Shown: positions 5,756 through 6,903 of the stretch, one piece after another
Position numbering within the stretch: the stretch's first letter is position 1
Layout: every line of letters begins with the position of its first letter
Notes under the pieces: model-generated
The model's input: only the letters and a program-made list of their open reading frames with translations
Told to the model about the DNA's origin: nothing
Databases searched by the model: none
Position numbers and translations under genes: made by a program
Assembly: GCA_024641225.1 (NCBI GenBank)
Contig: JAHEDN010000131.1
Location: 1-6,903, forward strand
Origin: Burkholderiales bacterium
GTDB taxonomy: Bacteria; Pseudomonadota; Gammaproteobacteria; Burkholderiales; Burkholderiaceae_F
DNA length: 6,903 bases
Reading direction: 5' to 3'

Positions 5756-6495
5756 ACGCGACCGCGATCGTCGCCGAAGACGAGGCAACGCTGCGCCAGC
5801 AGCTGGTGGAGCAGCTCGGTCAGCTCTGGCCCGAGCTGACGATCGTCGCCGAGGCGGCCGACGGGATTGCCGCGCTGCGCCTGATGGGCGAGCACCGGCC
5901 TGACGTCCTGTTTCTCGACATTCAGATGCCCGGCGCGACCGGACTGGAGGTGGCGCGCCAGGTCAACGGCCGCAGTCGCGTCGTTTTCGTCACCGCGTAC
6001 GACGAGCACGCGGTGGCGGCGTTCGAGCAGGGCGCGATCGATTACGTGCTTAAGCCGATTTCGGCGGCGCGCCTGTTCACGACCGTCACGCGACTGAAGG
6101 AACGCCTGGCAAGCCCGCCACCGCGGCTCGACGCAGTGCTGCCGGCGATCGCGCCGACTGGAGCGAAGAGCTACCTGCGCTGGATCAACGCGTCGGTCGG
6201 CCAGAGCCTGCGGCTGATCACCGTCGATGAGATCGTCTACTTCCAGGCCGACAACAAGTACACGCGCGTGGTCACCGCCGACGGTGAAGCGCTGATACGC
6301 AAGCCACTGAAGGAACTCGCCGAGGAACTGGACCCGAACCAGTTCTGGCAGATCCATCGCTCGACGATGGTCAATGTGGCCAGCGTGGCCGGTGTCACCC
6401 GCGACTTCCGCGGCCGCATGTTGGTCAAACTGAAGGGCCGCAGCGAAACGCTGCAGGTCTCGGACTCCTACACCCACCTGTTCCGGCAGATGTAG
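5752..6495 (+). CDS. LytTR-family response regulator (AlgR/LytR type)
   Basis: 247 residues, a usual length for the family. The receiver domain (about 3-119) has the acidic pair E9-D10, phospho-acceptor D56 in LFLDIQMPG, T81 in VFVTAYDEHA and K101 in YVLKPI, so all residues for phosphotransfer are present. A proline-rich linker (121-137) leads to a LytTR DNA-binding domain (about 140-246), recognised by VDEIVYFQADNKYT, LKELAEEL, FWQIHRSTMVN and a final VSDSY. LytTR proteins insert beta-strands and loops into DNA direct repeats rather than using a helix-turn-helix. The ATG overlaps the pseudokinase stop (ATGA), so translation is likely coupled; the ribosome-binding site is weak (GGCGG). The partner kinase is encoded at 3468-4607, and plausible operators are the repeats at 3375-3384 and 3416-3425. 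The gene ends 11 bp from the stop of the convergent gene. Target genes beyond its own operon are unknown. Confidence 0.93.
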   Translation: MNATAIVAEDEATLRQQLVEQLGQLWPELTIVAEAADGIAALRLMGEHRPDVLFLDIQMPGATGLEVARQVNGRSRVVFVTAYDEHAVAAFEQGAIDYVLKPISAARLFTTVTRLKERLASPPPRLDAVLPAIAPTGAKSYLRWINASVGQSLRLITVDEIVYFQADNKYTRVVTADGEALIRKPLKELAEELDPNQFWQIHRSTMVNVASVAGVTRDFRGRMLVKLKGRSETLQVSDSYTHLFRQM

Positions 6496-6506
6496 GCCCT
6501 GCTTCG

Positions 6507-6903
6507 CTACGACAGGAAATGCGGCGGGCCGGAAGCCTCGGCCAGCGCCCAGATGCCGGCGATAGCTGCAGCCATCTCCGCTTTCGTGGCCACCCCGCCG
6601 AATTCCGCCAACCGATACGCCTTGTCCTCGAGTTCGGCGCGCGACAGCGTGTTGCCCGGGTCACCCTTCGGTTCGTCGACGCGGCCATGCAGCGTCCGGC
6701 CGTCGGTGGTCCGCACGGTGACCTTGCCGATCCACCGCCCTGGATAGGCGGCATCGACCTCGGGATCGAACGCCATCGTCACCTTGCTACGGAAAGCGGC
6801 GACCGCGGCATCGTCGAGTGCGGTCTCGAATTCGCCGAGGCTGGCCGAGTGGCGCAGCGCGATCAACGCCAGCACGGTGCCCATCGAAAACTTCGACTGG
6901 TGC
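6507..6903 (-). CDS. MmgE/PrpD family protein, C-terminal part (cut by window end)
   Basis: Only the last 132 or so residues are in the window; the gene continues beyond 6903, and the ATG at 6884 is internal because the frame reads HQSKFS directly before it. The family includes 2-methylcitrate dehydratase (PrpD), cis-aconitate decarboxylase and many uncharacterised paralogues common in Burkholderiales. The evidence is the C-terminal domain pattern: K-F-S-M before a helix (like the KFS segment of the family), then VTVRTTDGRTL, VDEPKGDPGNTLS, and AELEDKAYRLAEFGG, where the PKGDP and ELE-K elements are typical. The residues that would show which substrate is used lie in the missing N-terminal part, so only the family can be given. 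The stop TAG at 6509-6507 lies 11 bp from that of the regulator gene, and no neighbour suggests a propionate pathway. Confidence 0.8.
   Translation of the reverse strand, partial: HQSKFSMGTVLALIALRHSASLGEFETALDDAAVAAFRSKVTMAFDPEVDAAYPGRWIGKVTVRTTDGRTLHGRVDEPKGDPGNTLSRAELEDKAYRLAEFGGVATKAEMAAAIAGIWALAEASGPPHFLS

Overview
The window reads as a chromosomal segment of a high-GC proteobacterium, most likely a betaproteobacterium of the Burkholderiales type. The basis is a compact FtsK of about 770 residues followed directly by lolA, an MmgE/PrpD-family gene, and uniform GC-rich codon use with many GCG/CGC/CTG codons. No RNA genes, insertion sequences, CRISPR arrays or prophage genes were seen. The coding is dense, and the only gap longer than about 100 bases is the 188-bp divergent control region at 3280-3467.

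Left arm (1-3279): a small plus-strand gene (62-346) encodes a 94-residue protein with about three membrane segments. It converges on the minus-strand pair ftsK-lolA (3279 to 343), and the two convergent genes end inside one shared CTAG. FtsK is the septal DNA translocase. LolA is the periplasmic carrier of outer-membrane lipoproteins. The ftsK stop is immediately followed by the lolA ATG, with the lolA ribosome-binding site inside the end of ftsK, so the two are almost certainly co-transcribed.

Divergent region (3280-3467): on the ftsK side there is a perfect TATAAT, a 13-bp inverted repeat over the ribosome-binding site and a probable TTG start. On the other side there is a candidate promoter placed so that transcription would begin at or next to the ATG of the kinase gene. 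Upstream of it lie two CGRTTCGTCG direct repeats 41 bp apart that resemble the known AlgR recognition sequence.

Right arm (3468-6495): three plus-strand genes joined by two ATGA overlaps. They encode a LytS/AlgZ-type membrane histidine kinase, a second membrane protein of the same architecture, and a LytTR response regulator. The second protein has lost the phospho-acceptor histidine, the N-box asparagine and the glycine-rich ATP-lid motifs. This kinase / predicted pseudokinase / regulator cassette is the most interesting content of the window. The likely arrangement is that the active kinase phosphorylates the regulator while the pseudokinase tunes it, perhaps as a heterodimer partner, and that the regulator controls its own operon through the AlgR-like repeats. 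The stimulus and the target genes cannot be read from the sequence.

Right edge (6507-6903): the C-terminal part of an MmgE/PrpD-family gene on the minus strand, converging on the regulator gene and cut by the window end.
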